Assembly: GCF_028372415.1 (NCBI RefSeq)
Contig: NC_092877.1
Coordinates: 213,830,116-213,894,115 of the forward strand
DNA: 64,000 nucleotides
Direction of reading: 5' to 3'
DNA from: Notamacropus eugenii
Lineage: Eukaryota; Chordata; Mammalia; Diprotodontia; Macropodidae
Both the position numbers and the translations under genes were made by a program. Positions 45,145 to 56,900 of this stretch are shown one piece after another; position 1 is the first letter of the stretch; each line of letters opens with the position of its first letter. The notes beneath the pieces are model-generated. The model was not told the origin of the DNA, did no database searches, and saw only the letters and a list, made by a program, of their open reading frames with translations.

Positions 45145-47795
45145 AGTAAATGATTATGATTTTGTTTATACAAAGTGTGAGCTGACATAAGGACAAATGG
45201 ATAGATATCCCTGGAATTTTGCTCACCCCTCTCTGAGGGAGACTTTGATTCCTGCCTCATAGAGGAGAATATGGCAGCCAGTTTCATGGCCCTTTCTGCT
45301 CCCTTACGGGGAGGAATCCAAGGCTTCCTTGAACGGATTCTAGAGATAACTATCCATATCTTCCCACAAACCACACTTAGATACCCTATATGGATATGCA
45401 CCGTACAGCAATGGAAAAATCTAAAGTAGATAAAGTACGTTATGCTGTTGTGTATTATGAACAATGATTTATATGTGAGAAATGACATAAAAGTTGGAGT
45501 AGGTGGGTAAATGTTTATCACCCTGCTCTTCAGAAGGAAAAGAAAATTCACAGAAAACATTGTTAGTTTGTACTATTAACATTTTCTCCACAACTTTCTT
45601 AAGTAAAAAAAAAAAAATCAACAAAACAATAAATTAAACCCTGATGGGTAGCATTTGCTGAATATAAATGCTCAGATCGATAATTTGACAATTGGCTCTT
45701 AAGAGCCAGTTTGAGCTGGTTCTAGCATACACCTCTATAAGAGACAGACACCATTTGAAAAGAGGGGAAAAAAAAGCAAACACATGGGAAATCTGAGTGC
45801 TCTACTAGGCTACCCCCAAATAGAAAGAAGACCAGAGGTAGACTGCCAGCATGTTCCAAAGATCCTCTGCGGAAGATTTATAGAGTAACACAAATGAGAA
45901 TCACTCAAAATGAAAATACATGGAGGGGTTTCAATCTGCACTAATGAAAGGGATACCCATAACAATGACACTGCATTATAGTATCAAACTACTTTTATAT
46001 ACATCATACTCATATAGAGGTACACCCATTTTTAGACACATATGCACACACATACTACAAATGAGGTTGGCAAATAAGAGTTGTTAAATCCTAGGCATCT
46101 AAAAGGTACCCATTCACCCATTCTACTAAATATTTAGGTAGCTGAATGGACAGAATGACCTGAACTTTAAACAAGCAGCTCCTTACAGCACAATTCAGAC
46201 AAAAAAAAAAATCTGGATTCTAGTAAGTATTAGAATTGAAGAGAAACCTTGTGCTCTCAGGTGAAGTGAAGGTGTGGTATGTATGTGTTCAGTTTTTGTG
46301 CACTGTGGGTACTTAATAGCTGTCTGCTGAATTAAATCCCAAATCCTTTAAATCACTTATAATCACATAATATTTTCCCTTAGTCCTTCCCTTCTGGAAT
46401 CCAATATTTCATCACATTTGAAAATACTGTAAATGGAAGATAAGTACCATGCAATATATAATAGTATCACAAAGAACATACAACTCTTCATAGACCATAT
46501 GTAATTGACTATAATAATCTCCCAAGTCCTTTCTTCTCTCTTCATCAAAGCTTAGCAATTAAAGAAAAAAGTACCCATCAAGCATAAATACTGCAGGATA
46601 TCACACTGTACAATTATTATTTGGAATACTTTATCATCTTTGTGTCAATATTACCCCATAAATTTAAATATTGCTATGTGAAAAGAATATATATATATAG
46701 TATCTTATATGAATAGCATGTTAATACTAACAGTACATTAATACTAATAAAATATTTCCTCAATATAATGATAAATAATCATAAATCCTAGGAATAAGTA
46801 AACAATAAAACTGCAAAGCTAGCATTTTCCTCAGTAAACTGATACAATTAAAATAAGTGATAGCCATAATTATCTATATCCAACTATAATTCAGTAAATA
46901 AAAACATAAAAAATCTTCTGGGAAACAGAGGTGACATGCAATTTTGACATTCAAAAGAATGTTTCCTGGAAAATGCTATTTCTGATTCAATTAGAACTTT
47001 AAATTATTTACTACATGTTTACATTTCCAATTTTATTTCTTTTTAAAGTATGATGCACTTTAAATGTTAAATTAGCAGTTTGTACTAAAAATAACCTTGC
47101 AAGTTACCATGAAACTGCATACCTTAAGGAAAAAAATGAATTCTGTCCATATTTTAAGACAGATAAAAAGAAGAGTTTTTTGAAGTAAGATTTAGGTATG
47201 TTATTAAGTTGTTTATGTGCTCAACAGAAGTCTACTGATCTACTAAATTTTGGCATAGTTAGGGTTGCACACAGAGAGAAGTTTAATACATACACAAAAT
47301 ATTTGCTCCAGCTACAACAAAGAATTTTTGTCAAGTCTTTTGTAAGCCACAAATTATTACAGAAGTGTGAGTTATTATTTAATCTGTTAACAAACATTTA
47401 TTCAGGAGCAAGACAGCACCTGCTTTCACAGAACATACATTTATAGAGTATACTCATACCTCTATGTAGAATAAAATGTTTTTTATTCTAAAATATGCCC
47501 AAATAGGCCAGATAAATTATAAAAACTTTAACTCACATGGATGAATTAATCTTAGAATTTTGAAAAGGGTTGCTAGTCAAATTCTGATGGGAAGATAATT
47601 GATGATGCCACCATATGAACTCCTTTTTGGATGCTACAATTCTTCAGAACAGGTAAACAAATATTGACACATCACAGATGTGCCTTCCTATGATTCTGGG
47701 AATCTCTGACTCATGACAGTCTTCACTGGGAAGGTTTTATAACAATGAAATCACAGATCCAGAAAAATTAATTACAATAAAAATAAAAACAACCA
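45145..47795. other. intron, nothing firm
   Basis: About 2.6 kb, largely AT-rich and without recognisable repeats. A somewhat GC-rich patch near 45230-45350 sits in a 148-codon minus-strand ORF, but its possible splice sites do not fit the phase of the neighbouring exons, so it is not called. Confidence 0.45.
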
Positions 47796-47799
47796 TAAC

Positions 47800-47970
47800 G
47801 TGATTTATATAAAACTTTAAATTTTGTCAAGTACTTTAAATATAATGAAACCCTTGACCCTCACAAAAACTGTGAAATAGGTGCTATTATTATCCCCATT
47901 TCATAGATATGGAAAGTGAAAATCAGAGATGTTTATAAACCTTTTCTAGAGTCACAGAGCTAGAATGGAT
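47800..47970 (-). repeat. MIR-like SINE, antisense
   Basis: 'cttgaccctcacaaaaactg', 'taggtgctattattatcccc', 'atttcatagatatggaaagt' and 'tagagtcacagagctagaat'. Confidence 0.75.
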
Positions 47971-47974
47971 AAAC

Positions 47975-49010
47975 ACTCAACTAACCAACCAGCAAACATT
48001 ATCAAATCTTTACCATGTACCACGCCAAAGGGATACACTGTCATACTGTTTTGGTTTGTGGGGCATATGTCGGTGTGTGCATATCTATGTCTACGGCTGT
48101 GTATTTATGCATTTCTGTTTTATTCTAAGATAATATACATAAAATGCAGCTAGGCAAACTTGGAAGGAAGGGGATAATGCAAAGAGAAATAATCTGCAAG
48201 ATTTCATTAAGATTCCAGACTAGCTGCAGTATTAGAGGGAAACATAGTCTCTAAGTGTGACACAGTCATAACCTATTTGGAAGCTAAGTTAGCCAGCTGT
48301 TTGGCTGCTTTATTAGTGATTCTCTAAAGGTTTCATCAGATTTCTTTGTAAATAAGATCAAAATCCTAGTTGAAATTTTTTTCTTTTGAACATAACTTTT
48401 AAGATGTTTTCTATAAGAGAGTTCCCATTCATGATAGCAAAGGACAAGACTTATTTAAAAAAATGATTCTGTATTTGCTTAAGTGAGTAATGTATAAATT
48501 TAGGTTTCTGAGCTTGGAAACAGACCGCTTAGTAAAAGGCAGGACTTTGTAGCCTGACATTCTCAAGGATCATATTTTTAACTTTCAATTTCATGTTTTC
48601 TGTTCCATGAAGTTACCAGAGTTTGATCAGTAGGTAAACTTTTAAAAAGTGAGTCTATAGATTTGATCTAGGCATATTTCTATTCAGTCCTCTTTTCAAA
48701 TGTCACTGCTTTTGTATCCTCTTTTAGACAAAGATGGATGCACAAATCTCAGAGAAATTAAGAATCTCACTTTGCCTTTTTCCAGGGGTAATGGATAGAG
48801 ATAAGAGTGGGCATGGGAAATAGACTTTGAACATATTTGAATGAACAAAATGTACTTTATTCCCAATATCTTCATGGACTTAATATCCCTGGTTTTTTTC
48901 AGTGATTATTATTATTTTGCTTGGATATGTGATTTTTTATTGGTGGAAGAATATCCTTCACTGACAGACCCTTCTATACTTTAGTCTTAAAGAGTTGTCT
49001 GACATGGAAT
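47975..49010. other. intron, nothing recognised
   Basis: About 1 kb without firm repeats or exons. Confidence 0.4.
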
Positions 49011-49014
49011 CTCT

Positions 49015-49115
49015 GAAAGGTAAGTGGCTCTCTAAAGGTCACAGAATGTTAGAGGAAGGACTTAAACTCAGATCTTTCTGACCCCTAGGCCAGTCTTATA
49101 TGCATGCTTTCCTTC
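49015..49115 (-). repeat. SINE fragment, antisense
   Basis: 'taaaggtcacagaatgttag', 'gacttaaactcagatctttc' and 'tgacccctaggccag'. Confidence 0.65.
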
Positions 49116-49119
49116 AAAC

Positions 49120-49555
49120 ATTACTTAATACCTTTAAAATTAGCCTCAGAAAGGAACAACTTAAAGGCCCTTTGATAGATACACAAAATAAAATCAGAAT
49201 TATCATAAGTAATAATCATTGTCTAAAAATTATTTTCATCTTTTTTAAGTGTATGTAAAATGTATATTTTTTATGATCACAGATTCTTCAGCTATATTGC
49301 ATAACATTCATGGGATAGAGAAATGACCATAAGAGATGGAAAATATTTTCAGTTTTGTCTTCCTCAGCATAGGCAATTCCTATCGATCAGTTTTTGCTCA
49401 AGTGAAATCTGTCAACCTCCATTCCAATAGTTAGTTTTAAAAGACGACTAGGTACTCTGAAAAATTAGCATTGCTAATATCATTAAAACCATATGCAGGC
49501 TTACGAATTCAGTGCTTTACCTTCTAAAGAAAAGTTTAGAACCAATCATTACTTA
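49120..49555. other. intron next to the 49557 exon
   Basis: No recognised repeat. The donor GTAAGT of the exon lies at 49551-49556 (complement). Confidence 0.5.
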
Positions 49556-49556
49556 C

Positions 49557-49715
49557 CATTGGAGAGTGAATTTCCATTTTCAGAAGTTATGGAACTGGAC
49601 ATTGAATTACATAACTGGGTTCCATGACTGTTCGCATTTCTGTCTTGGGTTTCTGATCCACCCTCTGATATATTAGGGTCATCTCTGCTGGTTAAGTTCA
49701 GGTTAGTTTCAAAAC
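49557..49715 (-). CDS. internal coding exon, unidentified protein
   Basis: A 159-base exon on the minus strand with acceptor TTTCTTGTCTTAG and a strong donor CCAATG|GTAAGT. It is symmetric: it starts with two bases of a codon and ends with one (phase 1 to 1), so skipping it would keep the frame. Peptide: [19 protein letters not shown], then [19 protein letters not shown] and [14 protein letters not shown]. It is Ser/Asn/Thr-rich with no hydrophobic core, so probably a disordered linker. It continues in frame into the exon at 39413-39495. Gene not recognised; an upstream exon ending in phase 1 should lie to the right, but I could not confirm one. Confidence 0.78.
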
Positions 49716-49850
49716 CTAAGACAAGAAATGACACGTTATATTTTTAAAAAATAAAATAAACTAATAGGAATACTTATTCTCAGTTTAAATGTTAATTATA
49801 AATGAAAATCTCATTAAGAATAGCTGACTCTTTTGGATGAGAGATGGCAA
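49716..49850. other. intron upstream of the 49557 exon
   Basis: Acceptor pyrimidine tract of the exon at its left edge on the minus strand; otherwise AT-rich. Confidence 0.5.
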
Positions 49851-49854
49851 GAGA

Positions 49855-50030
49855 TAATTCAAAGAACATTGAATTTGGAGGCAGAGGACCAAGGTTCATA
49901 TGCCCCTTCTGTTACTTAAGGTCTATATGACCCTACATGTCCTTTAAATTTTCTTGGACTCAGTTTCCTCATCTGTAATATGAAGTGGGTGAAACTAGGT
50001 GACCTCTCAAAGATGCACTAGAACCAGCTG
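49855..50030 (+). repeat. SINE, tRNA-derived
   Basis: 'gaacattgaatttggaggca', 'ggtctatatgaccctacatg', 'tttcctcatctgtaatatga' and 'aggtgacctctcaaagatgc'. Confidence 0.8.
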
Positions 50031-50197
50031 GTACTGGCTTATAAAAACCAATTATTAAATTTTCAGTGCGAGCATTTACACCTTGAAAATTGACAAACAT
50101 TACAAATCAAAGCTTGATTTATTCTTTCATTGATTGCCTAGACTTAAGAAAGGTCAAATGGAGAAAACATCAATAATGCAGATTAAACTTAAAAGTA

Positions 50198-50245
50198 CAT
50201 TGAATATATGTATATATGTACATATATGTATGTATGTACATTTTG
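50198..50245. repeat. (TATG/TACA)n microsatellite
   Basis: Alternating TATG, TACA and TATA units. Confidence 0.8.
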
Positions 50246-50309
50246 GAGAACTGGTTGGTAATCATTTACCATCACACCCCTGCTTCCCTATCTAGAGCCA
50301 CACTCTACA

Positions 50310-50520
50310 TACATTTAAATTTTACAAAATAGTTGACATATTTTACCTCATTTGATTTTCCCAACAACTTTATGAGATAAACCATGAAGTTGATCATTCT
50401 GATTTTAAAATAGAGAAAACTGAGGTCCAAAAAACTGAACCGATTTGGCAAGGTCGTATAGCTACTAAATGACAAGACTGGAACTTGAATCTAACTTTTC
50501 TGACTTCAAACATGCACAAA
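50310..50520 (-). repeat. SINE, MIR-like, antisense
   Basis: 'tttacctcatttgattttcc', 'caacaactttatgagataaa', 'gaaaactgaggtccaaaaaa' and 'gtatagctactaaatgacaa'. Confidence 0.75.
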
Positions 50521-50524
50521 ATCT

Positions 50525-51415
50525 TGATGTGGCTAGAAAAATAAAGTGAGTATGATTCTTCATACCTTCCTCTGGTGGCCACTGAGGAATGTAGATTGGT
50601 GTACTATAACCAGTCCCACCAAAAGAAAGTATGTGAGAACTTCAATACAAAAAAAGAAAAAAAGAAAAAAACCAAAAACCCAACATCTACATGTAAATAC
50701 TCTGGCATGCATGTCTTTTCAACCCTTTTCCTTTGTAAGTTTTTTAACTATGGATCTTCTGTAAAAAGTGCTTTGTGATGTTTGGTGACCTTCTCTAGTA
50801 GCTTTCATCCAAACAAAGGTCGTCTCTGACAGAGATTCTCTGGGTCTCTAACATGTGTGAGTTTTTGATCATTTTTCTTCTTTTGTTTTGGCAGAATAAT
50901 AACTGCTTTCCTCTTCCTCTGATGTGAATTGTTTTTAGGAAAGGAAAAAATGAACCTCAGCAGAATTTGATGAACAAAACATCTCGGCTTTGGACTAATG
51001 CTGGATTAAAACATATCAATATATATTGTAGATACAAGCTAAACTTTTGTCTAGTGGGAGAATCTTCACAGATCTTGAAATGGTAACACAAAGAAAATGC
51101 CTGTGCCTTTTGTTAGCCAGTTACAGAAATACAGTAATAGCTCACCGGTAAAATCAAAATCTCCTAGTAGAAAGTCTGATAAAAAATGTTTATTTAGTTG
51201 TTATAGAATTGCTCTTCATGTGGTTTTTGTTATTGATGGTGATGATGATGAAGATGATAATGATTATTATAGGTCAGATTCTCTGGGAGAAAAATAAACT
51301 GTAGTGTTTTTTTTCTTTCCATTGAGATATTTCAGGTAAGTGATTCATTGCAGACAAGGGTTACTGTCTACCAGTTAATTCCATTAAGGACATTTATTAA
51401 GCACTTACCAAATAT
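50525..51415. other. non-coding, nothing recognised
   Basis: No firm repeat; a (GAT)n-like run near 51236-51262. ORFs at 50546-50778 and 51097-51297 are unsupported. Confidence 0.4.
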
Positions 51416-51419
51416 AGAA

Positions 51420-51560
51420 GAAGTCTAGCTTAATGGATAGATGTTTGGGCTTGGAGTAAAGCAGACCAGTACTCAAATCCTATTTCTTACATCAAGTGGC
51501 TATGTGAAGTTGGGAAAGTCACTTGATTTCTGTGTTCCTTATAGATAAATCTGATTTACT
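51420..51560 (+). repeat. SINE fragment
   Basis: 'agcttaatggatagatgttt', 'gcttggagtaaagcagacca', 'ggctatgtgaagttgggaaa'. Confidence 0.65.
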
Positions 51561-51564
51561 GATT

Positions 51565-52465
51565 GAGATTTCACTCTCTTGGTGAAATCACCACTTCTTT
51601 ATATATTTTCACATTGTGTATTGGGTGAATTTGTCCCTTCCCATACACAGAAAAATAAACATACAGGAGAAAGCGAATAAGGAAAAGAAGAGAGAGCTGT
51701 ATTTTAGGAAATTTTCAGGAGGAAGAATTTATTAACAACTTTTGTATCTGAGAACTCCTCACTGATGGAATTGAACCAGAATCATGTGAAAAGATGCTAT
51801 TAAGGTGACAGACCAAGGATGATCGAGATAAGGTTAGTGGATGATAGATTACTTCAAGTATTGGAATGGCTCTCATGTGAAAGAGGGATTGGACTTTTTC
51901 TGCTTAGTTCCAAAGAGAATATCTAGGAATAATGGATAGAAGTTGCAGAGAGGAAGAGTTAGACTTGATGAAAGTTAAAACAAAAAATCCTAACAATTAG
52001 AGTTGTGCAAAAGGGGAAAGAGCTATCCCTGTAGGTGTTTCTCCACACTTGTAGTGTTCAAGTAAAGGATGGTTGACCAGTCTCTGGGGGATATTGAATA
52101 ATAAATTCTTAGATATGGGTTGGATGAGATGGACTCTGGGGCACCATTTGACTTCTGAGTTTCTGTAATATATACAATAGATGGACTATCCGATTAAAAG
52201 ACGTCACCTTGAAGGATAACAAATGGTAACTTGGATGCCTGAGTATTTTATGGGCTATGCCATCAGTTATTAAATAGATTTGGCAATAAAAAAGCAATAG
52301 ATCCAAACGTGAAGATAAACACAAATATAAAATGACACCAATTGGTCATAACACTCTTTTTGCTATTACTTTATTGAAATTTGTGAGAGAAATGATGCAA
52401 TCTATCAGAACATTACAAATGAATTAGTATAATCATATTTTTATTTTATCAACTACTGCTTATTA
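51565..52465. other. non-coding, nothing recognised
   Basis: About 900 bases without firm features. Confidence 0.4.
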
Positions 52466-52469
52466 TATA

Positions 52470-52817
52470 TTTATCTTTTCTTAAAGTACAAGTGTGAACA
52501 GGCCACTCCCCTTTCCCCAACATTCCATTGGCTCCCTATCATCTCTAAGATAAAACATCACCTCTTCATTTGAGCATTTACAGCTCTCCACAATCTACCC
52601 TGTTCTACATTAGTCCCCTTCATGTACTCTATATTCCACTGGAAGTGGTCTTCTTGCTGTAGCTCCCACAGAAGACTCCATTTCCTGTCTCTGTGCCTTT
52701 GTCCTGGCTATTGTGTCTGGAATGCAGCCTTTCCTCACTACTATCTCTGAGAATCACTAGTTCCCTTGAAAATTCAGTTTAAGAGCTACTTTCTATATGA
52801 AGCTTTCTCTGATTCAC

Positions 52818-52835
<18 letters not shown>
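52470..52835 (+). repeat. LINE-2 3' region
   Basis: 'ccattggctccctatcatct', 'catttacagctctccacaat', 'tgtctctgtgcctttgtcct' and 'tatgaagctttctctgattc' follow the L2 order. Confidence 0.7.
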
Positions 52836-52853
<18 letters not shown>

Positions 52854-52854
52854 T
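52818..52854. repeat. (CA)n microsatellite
   Basis: A run of about 16 CA units ending the L2 fragment. Confidence 0.9.
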
Positions 52855-52859
52855 TATTT

Positions 52860-53435
52860 TACAAAACTTTACATTATTGCAAACTTGACTTTACCTAAAG
52901 AATTCTGAAAGAAATCCATATTCCAAAAAAAACCCATTGTCCACCCCCCCAAATAAAACCCCAGAAAACAACCCACAAGCTATGTATGTTAACTTTACTG
53001 TACAGTATTTTACTTTTTGTCTCTGCTCCTGCCCTTTGGTGGGGCACTCTGTGACCTCCCCCCAAAATAAACAAACAAATAAAACTGAAGACAAACTCTG
53101 AAAGTGAAAGCAGAAGAATGGACTAACCACCCAGTGAATGGATGGGGGAGCTTGACTTGCTACCTGCTCCATCAGAGAGAAGAATTTTGCCATACTCCAC
53201 TCATTCTCCTATGTGTCCAGCTCCTGTGTATCTGTCTTCCCTCCATCTGTCCCCTGCACCCATGTATCACCAGTCTTCTCTTATCTCTGTACATATTGTG
53301 TTCAGCTCCCACATATCTGCTTCCCCTTGCCCACTGTGTTCATCCTCTTACATTAAGTGAGAATTGTCTGCATACATAAACACACAAACAATATGTGCAT
53401 ACAAACTTACATTTACTACATGTACTATCCAGTAC
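52860..53435. other. non-coding, nothing firm
   Basis: C-rich words near 53200-53350 ('tcttccctccatctgtcccc') may be decayed L2. The opposed ORFs at 52891-53379 are unsupported. Confidence 0.35.
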
Positions 53436-53438
53436 ACT

Positions 53439-53687
53439 GGGGCAGCTGGGTGTTGCAGTGGATAGAGTACTGGAACTGGAGCCAGCCAGACATATCTTCC
53501 TGAGGTCTAATTTGGCTTTAGATTTTCACTATCTGTGTGACCTTGGGCTAGTTACCTAACCCTGTTTGCCTGAGTTCTTCATATGTAAAATGAGCTGGAG
53601 AAGTAAATGGTAAATCACTCCAGTATCTTTGCCAAGAAAACCTCAAATGGGGTCATGAAGAGTTGGACATAACTGAAATGACTGAAC
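53439..53687 (+). repeat. marsupial SINE, full length
   Basis: A complete copy: head 'ggggcagctgggtgttgcag', 'tggatagagtactggaactg', B-box region, 'ctgtgtgaccttgggctagt', then the characteristic 3' half 'tcactccagtatctttgcca', 'agaaaacctcaaatggggtc', 'atgaagagttggacataact'. A CATA microsatellite follows as tail. This 3' half is a strong marsupial marker. Confidence 0.92.
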
Positions 53688-53689
53688 TT

Positions 53690-53770
53690 TACACACATAT
53701 ACATATACCTGTATACATACATATACACATATTTACACACATGTGCTATATATTCATATACATTTAATTG
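53690..53770. repeat. (CATA)n microsatellite, SINE tail
   Basis: 'cacacatatacatatacctg' and similar units directly after the SINE. Confidence 0.8.
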
Positions 53771-53989
53771 TGCATGCTGTTTCTTCTTAGAGAATGTAAA
53801 TTCCTTAAAGGTTTAGACTTTTCCTCACCTGGGAATTCCCTGTATCAATGAAATCACACATACAGTTCCTAACCCTGGTGTATAACACTGATCCTAGCAT
53901 ATATAAAATATTTACTGAATGGATGGATAGTCCCATAGAGCTTCAGAGAGGCTGAACTTGGGTGATGGTCATCAAAATGAAGAATGGAT

Positions 53990-54360
53990 AGATGCGAGAG
54001 ATTCTATGGAAGAAGACTTAGAAACTGAGTTGATATGGGGGCTGACGCAAAGAAAGAATCAAAGACAACTCTAGTGTTATGATCACATGGGACTTGGAAG
54101 ATTGTCAAATATGGAAGTTTGGAAGAAGTTCAGACTTTTATAGGGGGAGGAGAGACAGGAATGATAAACTTCATTTGTGGAGTTTGAGATAAGCACAGGA
54201 CATATATAAGGAAATATCTAGCACTTCATAGATGATGTTTAAGAGAGATTGGGAGTCTTCTGCAAAAAGTTGAAAACTGAATCCACAGACACAAATGAAA
54301 TCACCAAAGGGGAGAGTGTCAAAAGAGAAGAGGACACAGGACAAAGCTTTCTCTAACTAT
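53990..54360 (-). repeat. LINE-2 coding-region fragment, antisense
   Basis: 'gaatgataaacttcatttgt', 'ggagtttgagataagcacag', 'gagattgggagtcttctgca', 'tgaaaactgaatccacagac', 'gaaatcaccaaaggggagag' and 'gaggacacaggacaaagctt' are the complement of L2 RT-region sequence. Confidence 0.65.
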
Positions 54361-54364
54361 CTCA

Positions 54365-55260
54365 GCTCACACTGAACACTCTCCTGTCTGAACTCCTAAT
54401 TCACTTAATAGTTAGTACTGCATAATTAAACACTTAATTGTTATTTAATTGTGGCATGTGCCTAAGCTTTGTCTCTCTAGCTTGATTTTAGGGCAGGGAG
54501 TTTCATCCTTCTTTTATATATTTGATAGTTCCCAGGCTAGTTTTCAGCATATAATAGGCAATTAGTGGGGACAGCTTTGATCACATTCAAATCAGATCAA
54601 AATTTTTAAATCATTTTCTTTTATCTAGCAAATAGAGTAGTAACATATTACCTTGACATACAGGTCCCTTTCTCTCCTCCTCAAATCTGGAGCCAAATAT
54701 CTGTTTTTACCTTATCTCTATAATTTCTATTGCAGCTGAGTCAGACTAGAGAAAAGGTCATTCTGTGGACATGCTTCATAGTGGTGTATTCCTTTGTTCG
54801 TGCCATACCACATGCTTCAATTAAATCCAAATCATTTTTATTGAATTCAACAAACATTTATTTTAAACCTTCACTCCTGGCAAGCCATCATGGTAGAGTT
54901 TAGGAATAAAAACCAAAACAACCCAGTCATTATTTCTCAGAGGTTTGCAGAATTCAGGATCCTTCAATTGAAAAGGCGCTGACTTAAAGAGTTGGAAATT
55001 CAGTTGTTCTACTAGGTCCAGCTCAAATTTCTCTCCTCTTTTAAATTTGATGTCATTTCATTCTTTATCACTATCATATCATTCCAAATTTCAGAGCCAT
55101 TATGTCTACCATAATCAATACTGTTGAACCGATGGAAAAAAATCATAAACATGCCACAGGCATGTACAGAATAGACCAGGAGGGTTGGCACATGTTGAGG
55201 GTATCTTCTTATTGTCCCTTTCCATGCCCTATGGAGAACTATAAACCATGACCACTGCTA
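54365..55260. other. non-coding, nothing firm
   Basis: May include further decayed L2. A possible minus-strand donor near 54651 with an in-phase frame was examined and not accepted. Confidence 0.4.
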
Positions 55261-55264
55261 GTGC

Positions 55265-55514
55265 TGCTGTTCAGCTGTCATCAGTTGTGTCCAACTCTTC
55301 ATGACCCCATTTGGGGTTTTCTTGGCAAAGATACTGGAGTGGTTTGCCATTTCCTTTGCCAGTTCATTTTATAGATGAGAGAACTGTGGCAAACAGGTTC
55401 AAGTGACTTGCTCAGGATCACACAGTTAGTACATGTCTGAGACTGGATTTGAAGTCAGATTTTCCTGACTCCAAAGCCAGAGTTGTATCCACTGAACCAC
55501 CTAAGTGCCCCCAT
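55265..55514 (-). repeat. marsupial SINE, full length, antisense
   Basis: Complement of the same family as 53439-53687: 'gtccaactcttcatgacccc', 'atttggggttttcttggcaa', 'agatactggagtggtttgcc', 'actggatttgaagtcagatt', ending 'ccacctaagtgcccc'. Confidence 0.92.
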
Positions 55515-55529
55515 GGCTACTTGGTTCAC

Positions 55530-56045
55530 TACAAACATATTATATTGCATGAAATAATGAAGAATGAAAAGAGCAGAACCCAGAGAATGCTGTATACAGT
55601 AACAGCAATATTTTTCAAAGAACAACTGTATGACTAAGCTATTCTGAGTAATATGAATATTCAAATCAACTACAAAGGACTTGTAAAGGAAAATGTTATT
55701 TACTTCCCAAGAAAGAACTGATATGTGGATGTACATATTGTATGGTTCCATGTATAAATATATACATACACACACATACACACATATGCATACACATATG
55801 TAATACATATAAATGTATGTGTATATAATGTGTAACATGTATATATGTACATAGAAATAAATGTGTGCACATATATGAAATATGTGTATTGTGTATGCAT
55901 GTGCACACACACACATACATACATACATATATAAAATGTTGGTCTTCTCTAAAGTGAGGTTGGGAGGGAGGGAAAATGACACCTTGAAACTCAAAATATT
56001 ACCCCCCAAAAAACTCCCAAACCAAAACCAAATAAATGTTATCTT
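55530..56045 (+). repeat. L1 3' end
   Basis: 'gaaataatgaagaatgaaaa', 'gagcagaacccagagaatgc', 'gtaacagcaatatttttcaa', 'gaaagaactgatatgtggat' and later 'gaggttgggagggagggaaa', 'ccttgaaactcaaaatatta', 'aaataaatgttat' give an L1 3' end. Its middle is replaced or expanded by a CATA/TATG microsatellite. Confidence 0.75.
55758..55935. repeat. (CA/TATG/CATA)n microsatellite
   Basis: About 180 bases of alternating purine-pyrimidine units within the L1 3' UTR. The Cys/Tyr/His-rich minus-strand ORFs here are artefacts. Confidence 0.85.
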
Positions 56046-56119
56046 ATCTCAACTGGAGTCTTAGCATTGCATGGTGGCTTTTATTTATTTCTGATTGCTT
56101 CTTTATTTACATTTCATAG

Positions 56120-56495
56120 CTTGCCTTCCAGACCTTCTCTTTCCATAAACTTCTACATCACTTCTTTGCCACACCTTTTGGCAAAGGATGGCAAAAGAAT
56201 TTATTTTCAAGATCCCTTTGTTCATTTACACTCCTCTTTGTAACCACTGCCCATCACTCTTCATTCCTTCTTCCTTTGCTGAGTTTTCTGACAGGGAGCT
56301 TGACCTTTTTGCCAGGGCCAGTCCTTCTACTCATCCTCTTTATCCATATTCATCTCCTGTAGATGACTTTGCTCTCTATCACTCCCTCCTTTAACCTTTG
56401 ATCTTGCTCTTTAATCCCTCCTTATTCACTATCTTCTTCCGTGGGCTAGGCATTGCCTGTGAACAGACATATTCTCCAAAATGGCAGAGTACAAA
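56120..56495 (+). repeat. probable LINE-2 coding fragment
   Basis: C/T-rich sequence with 'gtaaccactgcccatcactc' and 'gatgactttgctctctatca' resembles L2 coding sequence. Decayed. Confidence 0.35.
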
Positions 56496-56499
56496 AAGA

Positions 56500-56690
56500 A
56501 ATGGATGTAGTGTTAGAGGAACTGGATTCAAGACCTGCTCTTGATACTACCTGTATGATTTTGGGGAAGTCACTTAATTTCTTTTGGCTCCATTGTCCTC
56601 ATCTGTAATATAAAGGAGGTAGAACCAGCTGGCCACTGAACTTTCTCCCAGCTCTAGATCTATCTTACTATGATTTCTCCTTAAAAATTC
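56500..56690 (+). repeat. SINE, tRNA-derived
   Basis: 'ctggattcaagacctgctct', 'gggaagtcacttaatttctt', 'ctcatctgtaatataaagga', 'ccagctctagatctatctta'. Confidence 0.8.
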
Positions 56691-56694
56691 TTTT

Positions 56695-56900
56695 CTTTAC
56701 CCTTAAGCCATCACTATATATCTCTTCTCGCTTTCATAGCCAGACTCCTAAAAGGGGCCATGTGTTCTTTTTTCCCCCATTTTCTTACCTTTCTTTTACC
56801 CTCAAACCCTTCCAGTCCAGTACAGTGTATTAGATAAGCCAGGAGCTCAAAGAATGTTTTTTTTCTTCTAATGAATAAACTAAAGGCTGTAGTCATTTCA
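56695..56900 (+). repeat. LINE-2 fragment, decayed
   Basis: 'atagccagactcctaaaagg' and 'ttacctttcttttaccctca' fit an L2 internal part. Confidence 0.35.

Noticed and set aside
45114..45560. 148-codon minus-strand ORF with a GC-richer core (KPWIPPRKGAERAMKLAAIF)
   Set aside because: Possible splice sites are weak and the phases do not fit between exons 49557 and 39495, which already join perfectly. No homology recognised.
54652..54700. Possible upstream exon of the minus-strand gene (frame RFEEERKGPVCQ, exit phase 1, donor GTAATA)
   Set aside because: The exit phase matches what exon 49557 needs, but the acceptor lacks a pyrimidine tract and a stop lies just upstream. Not enough to call; a junction read would settle it.
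55455..56009. 184-codon minus-strand ORF rich in Tyr, Cys, His and Val
   Set aside because: It translates a CATA/TATG microsatellite, an L1 3' end and part of a SINE in antisense.
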